64,000 nucleotides of DNA from Rhodobacter viridis (GCF_003217355.1 NZ_QJTK01000001.1:434001-498000); one strand, 5' to 3'; shown: positions 1 to 14,755, counted from the stretch's first letter. The notes: generated by a model not told the origin, from the sequence alone. A program made the numbers and translations.

Positions 1-1498
1 TAATGCCGGTCAGGGTCACGGGCTCTGATCCCAGATTGAAGAGGCAGGTGAGCGTTTCCGATGCAGCTTCGCGGACGAAACCGAGCACCGGATCGGGCAG
101 ATCGAGGAAGCGACTCTGCCCTTCCTTCAGTGCCGCGGAGGCCCGGCGGAAGGCGAGCATGGCACGATAGTGATGCAGGACCGATTCGGGATCCGCGTCC
201 TGCGCCGCAACATGGCGGGCAAGCTGGGGAGCCTTCACGGGCAACCAAGGTTTGACCACACTGAAACCACCCTGCGGCGATCCATCCCAAACCATCGGGG
301 TCCGACAGCCATCGCGCCCCTTGTTCTCGGGCCAGAAGCGCAGGCCGGGCGGGTCGGTGAGCTCTTCATAGGCGAGCTCCGTTTCGGTCTGACCCAGTTC
401 CTCGCCCTGATAGAGACCGATTGTACCCTCGAACGAGGCAAGCATCGAGATGGCGAGCTTCGCAATCGCATCCTGCGCCCCGTGGCGAGCCCAACGTGTC
501 ACATGGCGGTTCACGTCGTGGTTCGAGAATGACCATGATGGCCAGCCATCCGGCGCGCCGTTGAAGAAGCCTTCAAGGACCTTGCGGAAGTGCGCGGGCG
601 TGAACTTCGGACCCAGCATGTCAAAGCTGTAGGCCATGTGCAGATGAGCATCGCCAGCCGTATATTCTTCCATCAGACGCAACGCGCGATGCGGAACTTC
701 CCCAACTTCGCCGACCATGCAGCGATTGTCGTACTCGTTGAGGAGAGAGCGCATTCTTGAAATAAAAACAAGGTTTTCTGGCCTGTTCTTATCATAGGCG
801 TGATCTTGCATGTCATAGGTGGAAAGCGGCGGCCAGCGTTCCGGATCGGGCGGCATCGGCGGGTTGTCGCGGAGCGCGCCATCGTGAATGTAGTAGTTCA
901 CCGTGTCGAGGCGAAAGCCGTCGACGCCACGATCCAGCCAGAACCGCAAGACGTCGAGCATCTCGTCCTGAACTTCAGGGTTGCGCAGGTTCAGGTCTGG
1001 CTGCGAGATCAGGAAATTGTGCAGATAATACTGACCGCGCTCTGGCGCCCATTCCCAGGACGAGCCGCCAAAGACCGATTGCCAGTTGTTCGGGGGCGCC
1101 CCATCGGGCTTCGGGTCAGCCCAGACGTACCAATCCGCCTTTGTGCCGCGCTTTTTCGAATCGGCAAACCAGGGATGGCGGTCGGACGAATGGCTGAGTA
1201 CCTGATCTATGATCACTTTCAGGCCAAGCTCATGCGCGCGCGCCACAAGCGCATCAAAATCAGCCAAGGTGCCGAAAACGGGATCGATGTCGCGATAATC
1301 CGATACGTCATACCCCATGTCGTCCATGGGGGAGCGAAAAATCGGGCTCAACCAGATCGAATCGACGCCGAGACTTGCAACATGCGGCAACCGATCGGTG
1401 ATGCCTTTGAGGTCTCCGATCCCGTCAGAGTTCGAATCCTGAAAGCTGCGCGGATAAATCTGGTATATGACCGCACCGCGCCACCAATCTCTGCCCAT
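1..1498 (-). CDS. alpha-glucosidase, GH13 family (3' end cut by window edge)
   Basis: Hydrolyses terminal alpha-linked glucose from short alpha-glucans; likely cytoplasmic, since no signal peptide is visible. The frame begins MGRDWWRGAVIYQIYPRSF, the classic GH13 opening, and shows the nucleophile region DGFRLDTVNYY, the acid/base region VGEVGE and the SNHDVNR motif carrying the third catalytic Asp. About 499 codons are present and the frame is still open at base 1. An ATG at 1504 is in frame, but GGAG ends directly against it and sits 6 bases from the ATG at 1498, so 1498 is preferred. Divergent from glgP, so it fits glycogen or maltodextrin breakdown. The exact substrate (maltose, sucrose, trehalose) cannot be told from sequence. 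Confidence 0.9.
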   Translation of the reverse strand, partial: MGRDWWRGAVIYQIYPRSFQDSNSDGIGDLKGITDRLPHVASLGVDSIWLSPIFRSPMDDMGYDVSDYRDIDPVFGTLADFDALVARAHELGLKVIIDQVLSHSSDRHPWFADSKKRGTKADWYVWADPKPDGAPPNNWQSVFGGSSWEWAPERGQYYLHNFLISQPDLNLRNPEVQDEMLDVLRFWLDRGVDGFRLDTVNYYIHDGALRDNPPMPPDPERWPPLSTYDMQDHAYDKNRPENLVFISRMRSLLNEYDNRCMVGEVGEVPHRALRLMEEYTAGDAHLHMAYSFDMLGPKFTPAHFRKVLEGFFNGAPDGWPSWSFSNHDVNRHVTRWARHGAQDAIAKLAISMLASFEGTIGLYQGEELGQTETELAYEELTDPPGLRFWPENKGRDGCRTPMVWDGSPQGGFSVVKPWLPVKAPQLARHVAAQDADPESVLHHYRAMLAFRRASAALKEGQSRFLDLPDPVLGFVREAASETLTCLFNLGSEPVTLTGI

Positions 1499-1643
1499 CG
1501 TCATCTCCGTGCCAATATATCGAGCAAGCATAGGCTCATTCCATGCCGCGGCAATGACATAGCGCGCAAAGGGGCGGGTTCGGCTTGACGGCGGCGGGGC
1601 GGCATCCCATCAAGGGGGCGGGAGAACGAAGAAGGGTTTGACA
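1499..1643. promoter_or_regulatory. divergent intergenic region between glucosidase gene and glgP
   Basis: This gap must hold the promoters of both divergent units. I see no convincing sigma-70 pair, palindrome or repeat. A TATATT lies in the minus direction near 1515 but lacks a good -35 match. Confidence 0.3.
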
Positions 1644-4040
1644 GTGAGAGATGTAAGCGCGCCCAGCGTCGAGGCTTTCCGGACGGAAATCCTGCGGCAT
1701 CTGACCTACTCGATGGGCAAGGATGCAGGCCATGCCTCGCTTTACGACTGGCGCATGGCCCTGAGCCTTGCGCTGCGTGATCACATTGTCGAGCCATGGT
1801 TTGACGCCACCCGGCAAACCTACGAAGAGGGACGCAAGCGGGTTTATTATCTCTCCATGGAATTCCTGATCGGGCGCATGCTTGAGGATGCCGCGATCAA
1901 CCTTGGCATGCGCGCGATTGCGCGCGAGGCGATTGAGGGGCTGGGGCAGGAATGGCACCGCGTCGTCGAAGACGAGCCGGACGCGGCGCTTGGCAATGGC
2001 GGTCTCGGGCGCTTGGCTGCTTGCTACATGGAGAGCATGGCGACGCTGGGTTGCGCCGGTTATGGGTACGGTATTCGCTACGAACATGGGCTTTTCCGGC
2101 AGTGGTTCGAAGGCGGGCGCCAGGTCGAGACTCCGGAAGACTGGCTGAAACAGCGCCATCCTTGGGAATTTGAACGCCCCGAGGTGTGTTATGAGATCGG
2201 CTTCAAGGGAACGGTCGAGACCATCAACGGCAAATCTGTCTGGGTTCCGGCGGAAACGGTGATCGCCGAAGCCTTTGACATGCCTGTTATTGGTTGGCAC
2301 GGACGCTGGGCGAACACTTTGCGGCTTTGGGCAGCAAAACCGACGACCCTGTTTGATCTGGCGCGGTTCAATCACGGTGATTTCGCGGCGGCTGCGGAGC
2401 CGGAGGCGCTGGCGCGCACGCTCAGCAGGGTGCTTTATCCGGATGATACGACATTCCAAGGCAAGGAACTGCGGCTGAAACAGGAGTATTTCCTGACCTC
2501 TGCCGCGCTTCAGGACATTCTGCGCCGTCATCTTACGGCGGGTCTTTCGCTGACCGATCTGCCCGATCACGTCGCGATTCAGATGAACGATACCCATCCG
2601 GCGATCGCCGGGCCGGAGCTGATCCGGCTGCTCAGCGACGTGCATGGGATGAGTTTTGACGAGGCGCTCGAAATCGGCGTGAAGTGTCTGGGTTATACGA
2701 ACCATACGCTTTTGCCCGAGGCACTCGAACGCTGGGCGACGTATCTGATGGGTTCTGTTCTGCCGCGGCACATGCAGATCATCGAAGCGATCGATGCCTG
2801 GCACCTGCGGTTGAATCCGACGCGGCCGCACTACGTCGGGATCGTGAAGCACCATGAGGTGCGGATGGGCGAGTTGGCCTTCATCACCTCGCACAAGGTG
2901 AACGGGGTGTCCGCCCTGCACACCGAACTGGTGAAGAAAAACCTTTTCCCCGAACTTGACAGGCTGCATCCCGGGCGGATCATCAACCAGACGAACGGGG
3001 TGACACCCCGACGCTGGCTGCGCATGGCCAATCCTGCGCTGTCCCGGCTGATCTCCGGGGCGATCGGGCACGGCTGGGAAGCTGACCTTGATCGGCTGCG
3101 CGAACTCGATAAATTGAGCGAAGACAGTGCGTTCCGAGACGACTTTTCTACAGCGAAGCGCGAGAACAAGGTTGCTTTGGTAAAGTGGATTGCAGAGTCG
3201 CAGGGGGTTGTGGTCAACCCCGATGCGCTTTTCGATATTCAGGTCAAGCGCATCCACGAATACAAGCGTCAGCTTCTGAACATCCTTCAGACCATCGCCG
3301 AATGGCATGCGATCCGTTCAAACCCGACGGCCGATGTCGTGCCGCGGGTGAAGATTTTCGGCGGCAAGGCCGCGCCCGGCTACCAGGCGGCGAAAGAGAT
3401 CATCCGGCTCATCAATGACGTCGCGCGCGTTGTGAACAACGATCCCTATGTTGGCGATCGTCTGAAAATCATCTACCCGCCGAACTACAACGTTTCGATG
3501 GCCGAGCGTCTGATCCCGGCTGCGGATCTGTCCGAACAGATTTCGACCGCGGGCAAGGAAGCCTCGGGAACCGGGAACATGAAGTTCGCCCTGAACGGTG
3601 CATTGACGATTGGCACACTCGATGGGGCCAATGTGGAAATTCGTGAGCAAGTCGGGGCAGAGAATTTCTTCCTGTTTGGCCTGACTGCGGAAGACGTTAT
3701 GGAGCGCCGCAGGGACCCCGAGCATGCACGTCATGCGATCTTGAAAAGCCAGCCGCTGCAGGATGTGCTGCAGATGATCGCGGAGGGGCGCTTCTCGCCC
3801 GATGAACCTAGTCGCTATCATGGGTTGGTGCATAACATGTGGCATAGCGATTATTTCCTGGTTGCGTCCGATTTCGAAGCTTATCGTGATGCACAAATGG
3901 AGGTTGACCAGACGTTTGCCGAGCCGGAGCGCTGGTGGAAAATGGCGATTTTGAACACGGCGCGGATGGGGTTTTTCTCCTCCGATCGCGCCATTCGTGG
4001 TTACATGACGGATATCTGGGGGACCGAATCCGCCCTGTGA
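1644..4040 (+). CDS. glgP: glycogen phosphorylase
   Basis: Releases glucose-1-phosphate from glycogen using phosphate and pyridoxal phosphate; cytoplasmic. Full family length, about 798 residues, with the N-terminal KRVYYLSMEFLIGR block, the substrate block ALGNGGLGRLAACY and the PLP-lysine region GTGNMKFALNG at about residue 647. GAAGGG at 1631-1636 sits 7 bases before a GTG at 1644; an in-frame TTG at 1638 is possible but badly spaced. First gene of glgP-glgB-glgC-glgA-glgX-pgm; glgB follows after 9 bases. Codon choice in the glg genes looks looser than in the downstream cbb operon (judged by eye). Confidence 0.95.
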   Translation: MRDVSAPSVEAFRTEILRHLTYSMGKDAGHASLYDWRMALSLALRDHIVEPWFDATRQTYEEGRKRVYYLSMEFLIGRMLEDAAINLGMRAIAREAIEGLGQEWHRVVEDEPDAALGNGGLGRLAACYMESMATLGCAGYGYGIRYEHGLFRQWFEGGRQVETPEDWLKQRHPWEFERPEVCYEIGFKGTVETINGKSVWVPAETVIAEAFDMPVIGWHGRWANTLRLWAAKPTTLFDLARFNHGDFAAAAEPEALARTLSRVLYPDDTTFQGKELRLKQEYFLTSAALQDILRRHLTAGLSLTDLPDHVAIQMNDTHPAIAGPELIRLLSDVHGMSFDEALEIGVKCLGYTNHTLLPEALERWATYLMGSVLPRHMQIIEAIDAWHLRLNPTRPHYVGIVKHHEVRMGELAFITSHKVNGVSALHTELVKKNLFPELDRLHPGRIINQTNGVTPRRWLRMANPALSRLISGAIGHGWEADLDRLRELDKLSEDSAFRDDFSTAKRENKVALVKWIAESQGVVVNPDALFDIQVKRIHEYKRQLLNILQTIAEWHAIRSNPTADVVPRVKIFGGKAAPGYQAAKEIIRLINDVARVVNNDPYVGDRLKIIYPPNYNVSMAERLIPAADLSEQISTAGKEASGTGNMKFALNGALTIGTLDGANVEIREQVGAENFFLFGLTAEDVMERRRDPEHARHAILKSQPLQDVLQMIAEGRFSPDEPSRYHGLVHNMWHSDYFLVASDFEAYRDAQMEVDQTFAEPERWWKMAILNTARMGFFSSDRAIRGYMTDIWGTESAL

Positions 4041-4049
4041 GGTGAAGGA

Positions 4050-6218
4050 ATGTCGATGATCTTGTCTGCCGAGGCACTGGCGCTGGCCGAGGGCCGGCAT
4101 GACGATCCTTTTTCACTACTGGGGTGGCACCAGGCGGAGGGCGGTGGTCGCATCGTTGCTCTGGTTCCTGGGGCAGAGCAGCTATGGGCATTTTCCTCGG
4201 ATACCGGGAATGAAGTTGAACTTCACTCGGTAACATCCGGGCTTTTCGAAGGAAAGTGGGAAGGCGGCAAATACCGCCTGCGGGCAAGAAATGCGTACTC
4301 GACTTGGGATTTCGAGGATGCCTATGCCTTCGGTCCCGTGCTGGGCGAGATTGACGAGTACCTGATCGGCGAGGGAACACACCGTCGACTTTGGCAAGTT
4401 CTGGGCGCCCACGTGATTTGGCACGAGGGCGTCCGGGGTGTTCATTTCGCTGTCTGGGCGCCTTCCGCACGGCGGGTTTCGGTCGTTGGCAATTTCAATA
4501 TCTGGGACGGGCGCCGGCATCAGATGCGTCGGCGCGGCTCGACCGGGGTTTGGGAAATCTTCATCCCCGGCTTGATGGCGGGTGAGGTCTACAAATATGA
4601 AATCCTTTCGAATGATGGTGTCGTTCAACCTCTGAAGGCGGATCCGGTTGGCTTTGGGGCCGAACATCCGCCGCAGACAGCCTCTCAGGTACGAGAGTTG
4701 GGCTTGCATCTTTGGGGAGACGCAACTTGGGTTGACGGGCGGCAAAAGGTTCACGACATCCATGCACCGATCTCGATTTATGAAGTGCATCTGGGGTCGT
4801 GGCGTCGCGCATGGGATCAAGGCGGGCGCCCTCTTAGTTACCACGAACTGGCAGGTCAGTTGATCGATTATGTCGTCGATATGGGCTTCACGCATATCGA
4901 ACTCTTGCCGATAACCGAATTTCCGTTCGATGGATCCTGGGGGTATCAGCCTGTCGGGCTTTACGCACCGACGATCCGTCACGGCCGCCCCGAGGAGTTT
5001 GCAGCTTTTGTTGACGCCGCCCACCGTCGCGGTGTCGGTGTCATCCTCGACTGGGTCCCGGGACACTTCCCGACAGATGAACACGGGCTGAGGTGTTTTG
5101 ATGGAACCGCGCTTTATGAGCACGCTGACCCCAGAGAGGGCTTCCACCAAGATTGGAACACCCTGATCTACAATTACGGTCGGCGCGAAGTTAAGAATTT
5201 CCTGCTTGCGAACGCGCTCTTCTGGCTTGAGGAATACCACCTTGACGGGCTGCGCGTGGATGCCGTTGCTTCGATGTTGTATCGAGACTATTCACGCCGT
5301 GATGGTGAATGGGTTCCGAATATTCACGGTGGCCGCGAAAACCTTGAGGCGATCGATTTCCTGAAATCGGTCAATGCAGAGGCCTATGGGGGGGCTCCCG
5401 GAATCATGACCGTGGCTGAGGAGAGCACCGCTTTTCCTGGTGTTACTCGGCCGGTCCACATGGGCGGGCTGGGCTTCGGTTTCAAATGGAACATGGGCTG
5501 GATGAACGACAGTCTGCGCTACTTTGCGCGCGACCCGATTCATCGGCGCTGGCATCACAATGAGCTTACGTTTGCAAGTTCATACACTTATAGTGAAAAC
5601 TTCATATTGCCGATCAGCCATGATGAGGTTGTGCATGGCAAGGGGTCGATGCTTGGCAAGATGCCCGGAGATGGCTTGCAGAAGTTTGCAAACCTGCGCG
5701 CGTTTTATGCGTTCCAATGGGCGCATCCGGGCAAGAAGCTCCTGTTCATGGGGCAGGAGTTCGCCCAAGGGCGGGAGTGGGCGCATCAGGGAGCGCTGGA
5801 ATGGCAGCTTCTCGATGATCCGCTGCATCGGGGTATGCAGGCGCTCGTGCGGGATCTGAACAAGCTTTACCGTGAGACCCCAGCGCTGCATTGGGGGGAC
5901 TGCGACCCCTCGGGCTTCGACTGGATCGAGGCGGATGATGCCGAGAATTCGGTTTATGTCTTCGAGCGCCGGGCACCAGACGCAGATCCCGTGATCGTCG
6001 CGGCAAACCTGACCCCGATCGACCGGACGTATCGCATCGGTTTGCCACACGCAGGAACCTGGTGCGAAATCTTCAATTCCGACAGCGGTTATTATGGGGG
6101 CGCAAACTGGGGCAATCTTGGCGCGATCGGAGCCGATGAAATAGCTACAGCACGCCGTCCGTTCAGTGCCGAGGTTTATCTGCCGCCACTCTCCGTGGTG
6201 ATGTTCACGCCCGCCTGA
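4050..6218 (+). CDS. glgB: 1,4-alpha-glucan branching enzyme
   Basis: Cuts alpha-1,4 chains and re-attaches them as alpha-1,6 branches. About 722 residues, normal for the two-CBM48 type: an N-terminal domain beginning around FSLLGWH, a second CBM48 around [19 protein letters not shown], then the GH13 barrel with [11 protein letters not shown] (nucleophile Asp about residue 405), TVAEEST (acid/base Glu about 457) and [12 protein letters not shown]. An in-frame ATG at 4056 is better spaced from AAGGA than the ATG at 4050, so the true start may be two codons later. Lies 9 bases after glgP. Confidence 0.96.
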   Translation: MSMILSAEALALAEGRHDDPFSLLGWHQAEGGGRIVALVPGAEQLWAFSSDTGNEVELHSVTSGLFEGKWEGGKYRLRARNAYSTWDFEDAYAFGPVLGEIDEYLIGEGTHRRLWQVLGAHVIWHEGVRGVHFAVWAPSARRVSVVGNFNIWDGRRHQMRRRGSTGVWEIFIPGLMAGEVYKYEILSNDGVVQPLKADPVGFGAEHPPQTASQVRELGLHLWGDATWVDGRQKVHDIHAPISIYEVHLGSWRRAWDQGGRPLSYHELAGQLIDYVVDMGFTHIELLPITEFPFDGSWGYQPVGLYAPTIRHGRPEEFAAFVDAAHRRGVGVILDWVPGHFPTDEHGLRCFDGTALYEHADPREGFHQDWNTLIYNYGRREVKNFLLANALFWLEEYHLDGLRVDAVASMLYRDYSRRDGEWVPNIHGGRENLEAIDFLKSVNAEAYGGAPGIMTVAEESTAFPGVTRPVHMGGLGFGFKWNMGWMNDSLRYFARDPIHRRWHHNELTFASSYTYSENFILPISHDEVVHGKGSMLGKMPGDGLQKFANLRAFYAFQWAHPGKKLLFMGQEFAQGREWAHQGALEWQLLDDPLHRGMQALVRDLNKLYRETPALHWGDCDPSGFDWIEADDAENSVYVFERRAPDADPVIVAANLTPIDRTYRIGLPHAGTWCEIFNSDSGYYGGANWGNLGAIGADEIATARRPFSAEVYLPPLSVVMFTPA

Positions 6219-6237
6219 GGCGTAAGGGAGGAAGAGA

Positions 6238-7509
6238 ATGAAACCGCAACCGAACCAGAGGCTTTCGTCACAAGCCATGGCTTTCGTTCTGGCGGGCGGT
6301 CGGGGGAGTCGCCTGAAGGAACTGACCGATCGGCGTGCGAAACCTGCGGTCTATTTCGGCGGCAAGACTCGGATCATCGATTTTGCACTGTCGAATGCGC
6401 TCAACTCGGGCGTTCGGAAAATGGCGATCGCAACGCAATACAAGGCGCATAGTCTCATTCGCCACATGCAGCGCGGATGGAACTTCTTTCGGGCAGAACG
6501 CAATGAATATCTTGATATTCTTCCGGCAAGCCAGCGGATCGACGAAAGCAAATGGTATCTCGGCACCGCGGATGCGGTAGCTCAGAATATCGACATCATC
6601 GAAGATTATAACGTCAAGTATGTAATCGTCCTGGCGGGCGATCACATTTACAAGATGGATTATGAGGTGATGTTGCTGCAGCATGTGTTGAGCAAGGCCG
6701 ATGTGACGATCGGGTGCCTCACCGTACCGCGCGCCGAGGCTTCGGCCTTTGGCTGTATGGCGGTGGATAAAACCGGGCGCATTACCGACTTCATCGAAAA
6801 ACCTGCCAACCCACCGAGCCTTCCGGAAGATCCGACACATTCGCTGGTTTCGATGGGGATTTATGTTTTCGACTGGGTGTTTCTGCGGGAGTTGCTGATC
6901 CGCGACGCCGAAGATCCGCACTCGAGCCACGATTTCGGACACGATCTGATCCCGCAGATCGTCAAATACGGCAAGGCGATGGCGCATCGGTTCTCGGAAA
7001 GCTGCGTCACATCCGGTCTGGAGCACGAACCCTATTGGCGCGACGTCGGGACGATCGATGCGTTTTGGCAGGCCAACATCGACCTCACCGAATTCACGCC
7101 GAAGCTTGATCTTTACGACAACGCCTGGCCGATCTGGACCTACGCCGAGATCGTTCCTCCCGCGAAATTCATTCATGACGAGGATGGGCGCCGCGGCAGT
7201 GCTGTTTCATCGCTTGTTTCGGGGGATTGCATTGTCTCGGGTTCCGAGGTGCGTAACTCGCTGCTCTTCACCGGATGTCGCGCGCACAGTTGGTCGATGC
7301 TCCAACATGTCGTGGCTTTGCCCTATGTCGATATCGGAGAACGCGCGCAACTGACGAATTGCGTCCTTGACCGCGGCGTTAAGGTTCCGCCTGGTCTCGT
7401 CGTCGGCGAGGACCCGGAAGAAGACGCAAAGTGGTTCCGCCGTACCGAAGGCGGGATTGTCCTGATCACGCAAAGCATGATTGATGCCCGCGCCGCGATC
7501 CTGGATTGA
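6238..7509 (+). CDS. glgC: glucose-1-phosphate adenylyltransferase (ADP-glucose pyrophosphorylase)
   Basis: Makes ADP-glucose from glucose-1-phosphate and ATP, the committed step of glycogen synthesis; family members are allosterically controlled by glycolytic intermediates. 423 residues. The nucleotidyltransferase signature [14 protein letters not shown] is at about residues 16-29, followed by the AKPAVYFGG lysine region and the adenylyltransferase block [12 protein letters not shown]. The C-terminal part carries left-handed helix-type repeats. GGAGG lies just before the ATG. Third gene of the glg operon. Confidence 0.97.
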   Translation: MKPQPNQRLSSQAMAFVLAGGRGSRLKELTDRRAKPAVYFGGKTRIIDFALSNALNSGVRKMAIATQYKAHSLIRHMQRGWNFFRAERNEYLDILPASQRIDESKWYLGTADAVAQNIDIIEDYNVKYVIVLAGDHIYKMDYEVMLLQHVLSKADVTIGCLTVPRAEASAFGCMAVDKTGRITDFIEKPANPPSLPEDPTHSLVSMGIYVFDWVFLRELLIRDAEDPHSSHDFGHDLIPQIVKYGKAMAHRFSESCVTSGLEHEPYWRDVGTIDAFWQANIDLTEFTPKLDLYDNAWPIWTYAEIVPPAKFIHDEDGRRGSAVSSLVSGDCIVSGSEVRNSLLFTGCRAHSWSMLQHVVALPYVDIGERAQLTNCVLDRGVKVPPGLVVGEDPEEDAKWFRRTEGGIVLITQSMIDARAAILD

Positions 7510-7565
7510 GACTGCTCTAACGTAGCTTCGAGCTGAAATTGATAGGCTGTATGAAGGAGACGGGG

Positions 7566-8995
7566 ATGAGGCGCGTTCTTTCCGTTGCTTCCGAAGCAGT
7601 TCCGCTGGTCAAAACGGGCGGACTGGCTGACGTTGTGGGGGCTTTGCCCGAAGCGCTGTCGGGGCAGGGCTGGGACATGAGGGTGATGATCCCCGCCTAT
7701 CGCGGCGTGATTGATCGGTTGGGAAGGACGACCGTGGTCTGGAGTGATCCGGACATCTACGGTGCTTCGGCGGAACTCCATCTCGGCAAGATCGGCGCCA
7801 TGCATGTGATGGCTCTCGATGCCCCGCATCTGTACGACCGTGCAGGCGGGCCTTATTCCGACATCCATGGCGATTTCGGGGACAATGCCGAGCGCTTCGC
7901 CGCGCTGTGCTGGGCCGCTGCTGCCGTCGCGCGCGACGGCGCAGGTGATTGGAAGCCTGACATTTTGCATGCGCATGACTGGCAGGGCGCCCTTGCCCCT
8001 GCCTATCTTCGTTATTCAGGGTCGTCGCTGCCAAGCCTGGTGACGATTCACAACATCGCTTTCCAAGGTCGCGTGGGTGCGGAAAAGATGGGGGCCTTGC
8101 GTCTGCCGCGAGAAGCTTTTCATCGCGACGGATACGAGTTCTGGGGCGACATCTCGACCCTCAAGGCCGGGCTGACAAGCGCGGACGCGATCACGACAGT
8201 CAGCCCTCGTTACGCGGATGAATTGATGCGTGGCGAATATGGGCAAGGCCTCGAGGGCGTCATCGCTGCACGCGCGGGCGTGGTTATTGGTATCCTGAAT
8301 GGCATCGACGCGGGGGTCTGGAATCCGGAAAAGGATACCGATTGCATTCCCTTCTCCGCGAACTCTCTGGCGGCGAAATCAAAGAATCGCAAGACGTTGC
8401 AGGCTGAGTTTCAACTTGAGAAAAAGATCGATGGGCCTCTCGTGATCTTGGTCTCCCGGCTGACTGCGCAAAAGGGAATCGACCTTCTCCCGGCGGCTGT
8501 CGAAGAGCTTGTTGCCCGAGGCGGGGCGCTTGCAGTGCTCGGCTCCGGAGATGCCTGGGCAGAGGATCTGGTGCTCGGATTGGCAGCCCGGTTCCCCGGC
8601 CGTGTCGGGGTTCGTATTGGGTATGATGAAGCGCTGAGCCATCGAATGTTCGCCGGCGGAGATGCCGTGCTCGTTCCGTCTCGCTTCGAACCCTGCGGGC
8701 TGACACAGCTTTATGGGTTACGGTACGGATGCCTTCCTTTGGTCGCAGCGGTCGGAGGTCTGGCCGATACGGTGATCGGAGCGACACCCGCAACCCTCGC
8801 AGCGCAAGCCGCGACGGGTTTCGTATTCCACCCTGTCGATGCGCTGGCCCTGCGGCAAGCGACGCGGCGGCTGTGCGAGTTGTATGCCGACCGCAAGACC
8901 TGGACAGCGATGATGAAGCGCGCAATGAAATCCGAGCTTGGCTGGGAGAGCTCGGCAGCCCGCTACGCTGCGCTCTACGAGCGGCTTCTCGCGCA

Positions 8996-8999
<4 letters not shown>
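7566..8999 (+). CDS. glgA: glycogen synthase, GT5
   Basis: Transfers glucose from ADP-glucose to the glycogen chain. 477 residues from the chosen ATG; MRRVLSVASEAVPLVKTGG places the ADP-glucose-binding KTGG motif at residues 16-19, as in the family. The GT-B second domain shows LVSRLTAQKGIDLL and the ESRFEPCGLTQLYG-like block (here PSRFEPCGLTQLYG). AAGGAG at 7554-7559 is 6 bases from ATG 7566; an upstream TTG at 7539 in the same frame has no site and would add nine unlikely residues. The stop overlaps the ATG of glgX. Confidence 0.95.
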
Positions 9000-12642
<3,643 letters not shown>

Positions 12643-12649
12643 TCTTCTG

Positions 12650-12692
12650 ATCAAGGCGCCGCCACCCAGAGGGAAGCGGCGCCTTGATTTTC
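12650..12692 (+). terminator. terminator of the glg operon
   Basis: Thirteen-base inverted repeat ATCAAGGCGCCGC (12650-12662) / GCGGCGCCTTGAT (12676-12688), followed by TTTTC, 8 bases after the pgm stop. A clear intrinsic terminator. Confidence 0.85.
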
Positions 12693-12747
12693 ATTGCGGG
12701 ATAGCAAAAAGTCCGATAATCGGTATTATGTAAATATTATGTGCAAT

Positions 12748-12769
12748 CTGACCCCGATTATGGGGTCAG
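12748..12769 (-). terminator. hairpin at the 3' end of qor
   Basis: Perfect 8-bp stem CTGACCCC / GGGGTCAG around a 6-base loop. It includes the qor stop codon (12758-12760). Downstream on the minus strand the sequence is AT-rich but has no clean U run, so it may act as an mRNA 3' end rather than a strong terminator. Confidence 0.5.
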
Positions 12770-13729
12770 AATCGTGCATCCGGTTGTTTTGCGAGCCTCA
12801 AGCGCCGTATGCGCCGAGGCAACATCCGCCAAGTCATAACGTTGACCAATCTCGACCTTGATCTTGCCTGCCAAGATCAGATCAAACATCTCGCCGCTGG
12901 CCTGACGCAGCCAACCCGGTTGCGCCGTGTGGTGAAAGAGCGTCGGCCGCGTCAGTCGTAGCGACCCGCGCGCAAGATCGTTGATCCGGAAGTCCAGCGC
13001 GGGCCCCGAGCTTTGACCAAAGCAGACAAGCGTCCCGAAGGTCTCCAGCACTTCGACAGATTTCTTCACCGTCACGGCACCGACGGAATCGTAAACTGCC
13101 TTCACGCCCTTGCCATCGGTCAGACGCATCGTCTCGGCGACGAAATCCGTCGTTTTGTAGTCGATCACCGCATCATAGCCATGCGCGAGCGCCAGCGTGC
13201 ATTTTTCGGCCGTGCCCGCCGTGCCAATCGCCCGAACGCCTTTGTGCTTCAGCCACTGCCCGGCCAGCAGTCCGACGCCGCCCGCCGCGGCGTGCACCAG
13301 CACGCAATCGCCGGCACGTACCGGGTAGGAATGGTGGATCAGGTAATGCACGGTCAGGCCCTTGAGCATCACGGCAGCGGCGGTCTCGTCGCTGATCCCA
13401 TCGGGAATGGGCACCAGCTGATCTGCCGCAATCACGCGATGGCTGGCATAGGCGCCATTGCGCCCCGTATAGGCCACGCGCAGGCCGACCGGCAGATCAA
13501 CCCCGGGACCGACCGCCTCGATCACGCCCGCCGCTTCACCCCCGGTGACCAGATCCGAGGGCACCTCCCAAGGATAGAGTCCGGTGCGGAAATAGACGTC
13601 GATGTAATTCAGACCGACCGCGGTTTGGCGCAGGGACACCTCGCCCGGTCCGGGCCGTGGCACCTCACGCTCGACGCGACGAAAGCTCTCGACCCCGCCC
13701 GGAGCGGTGACGACCATGGCATAACTCAT
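12758..13729 (-). CDS. qor: NADPH:quinone oxidoreductase, zinc-free MDR family
   Basis: Soluble NAD(P)H-dependent quinone or enone reductase. 323 residues: GroES-like N-terminal domain (RPGPGEVSLRQTAVGLNYIDVYFRTGLY) and a Rossmann domain with VLVHAAAGGVGLLAGQW. The cysteine lobe of zinc alcohol dehydrogenases is absent, as in QOR/zeta-crystallin proteins. AAGGAG precedes the ATG. It lies directly downstream of cbbR on the same strand (81-base gap), an arrangement described for the R. capsulatus cbbII locus, so the two may be cotranscribed. The physiological substrate is unknown; any tie to redox control of CO2 fixation is inference. Confidence 0.9.
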   Translation of the reverse strand: MSYAMVVTAPGGVESFRRVEREVPRPGPGEVSLRQTAVGLNYIDVYFRTGLYPWEVPSDLVTGGEAAGVIEAVGPGVDLPVGLRVAYTGRNGAYASHRVIAADQLVPIPDGISDETAAAVMLKGLTVHYLIHHSYPVRAGDCVLVHAAAGGVGLLAGQWLKHKGVRAIGTAGTAEKCTLALAHGYDAVIDYKTTDFVAETMRLTDGKGVKAVYDSVGAVTVKKSVEVLETFGTLVCFGQSSGPALDFRINDLARGSLRLTRPTLFHHTAQPGWLRQASGEMFDLILAGKIKVEIGQRYDLADVASAHTALEARKTTGCTILTP

Positions 13730-13810
13730 TGCATTCTCCTTCCGACCGACGGCCGCGATCCCGAACCAACCCTTGAGCGCGCTCCGTTTCAGACGAGAAT
13801 GAACCCGCGT

Positions 13811-14752
13811 TCAGGATGCGTCAATCGCCGGAATCGTCGGAAAATAACTGCCTTTCAACGCGATGATCGCGTCCCAGAGCCGATCCGCAACCGGTCTTGG
13901 CACCTCGTCCTCGCGCCGCACCATGAACCAGTTGCGCACGATCGGCAGACCTGGCGCGGGCAATTCGACAAGCCGACCGGAGCCAAGCTCTTCGGTCACC
14001 GTATGCAGGCTGAGGAACGCGATCCCCAGCCCGGCCATCACCGCCTGCTTGATCGTCTCGTTGCTCTCCATCTCCATCGTTTCGAACGCGCGCCCATCGG
14101 CGACGCGATCCAGCCATCGCTCCATCAGGATGCGCGTCCCCGACCCCGCCTCGCGCGTCAGGAACACCTCGTCGAGCAGGGAATCCGCACTGACCCCCTG
14201 CCCCAGCAGCCGATGCCCCGGCGGCACGACGACCGTATGCGGATGCGGCCCAAGCGTCTCGGCCAGAACCTGTGGCCGCCGCGGCGGGCGCCCCATGATC
14301 GCGATCTCGAAAGCGCCGCGCTCGAGTCCCTCGATCGTGGTTTCGCGGTTGCCGACACGCAGCGCCACCTCGATGTCCGGGTGCGAAAGACTCAGGGCCT
14401 TGACCAGCCTTGGCGCGAAATATTTGGCCGTCGAGACCACGCCCAGCGTAACGCGGCCGGTTTTGCCCCGCGACAGGGCCGCCAGATCGGCCCCGGCCTG
14501 CGACAAAGCGTCTTCGATCCGCTTCGCCGCCGCCAGCATCGCATGGCCCGCATCGGTCAAATCCGATCCCGCGCCATCGGCCGCCCGCTGCAAAAGACGC
14601 ACTTGAACTGCGTCCTCCAAGCCCTTGATCTGAGTGTGAATTGCGGGAGTGGTTAACCCAAGCGCCTGCCCCGCCGCCGTCAGCGACCCCCATTTCGCCA
14701 CAGCCCTGAGCGCGCGCAGTTGTTTCATCGTGATCCCGTCGAGGCGGACCAT
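13811..14752 (-). CDS. cbbR: LysR-type regulator of the Calvin cycle operon
   Basis: Activates the divergent cbb operon; family members sense cycle or redox metabolites such as RuBP, ATP or NADPH. 313 residues: N-terminal winged helix-turn-helix (LRALRAVAKWGSLTAAGQALGLTTPAIHTQIKGLED), then the LysR substrate domain beginning about residue 95 with RVTLGVVSTAKYFAP, typical of CbbR. Start at 14752 (MVRLDGITMKQL) has AGGA 9 bases upstream; an in-frame ATG at 14728 and an open frame up to 14827 are the alternatives. Being the regulator divergent from cbbF, it corresponds to CbbRII. The operator-like repeats next to its ATG suggest autorepression. Confidence 0.93.
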   Translation of the reverse strand: MVRLDGITMKQLRALRAVAKWGSLTAAGQALGLTTPAIHTQIKGLEDAVQVRLLQRAADGAGSDLTDAGHAMLAAAKRIEDALSQAGADLAALSRGKTGRVTLGVVSTAKYFAPRLVKALSLSHPDIEVALRVGNRETTIEGLERGAFEIAIMGRPPRRPQVLAETLGPHPHTVVVPPGHRLLGQGVSADSLLDEVFLTREAGSGTRILMERWLDRVADGRAFETMEMESNETIKQAVMAGLGIAFLSLHTVTEELGSGRLVELPAPGLPIVRNWFMVRREDEVPRPVADRLWDAIIALKGSYFPTIPAIDAS

Positions 14753-14755
14753 GTT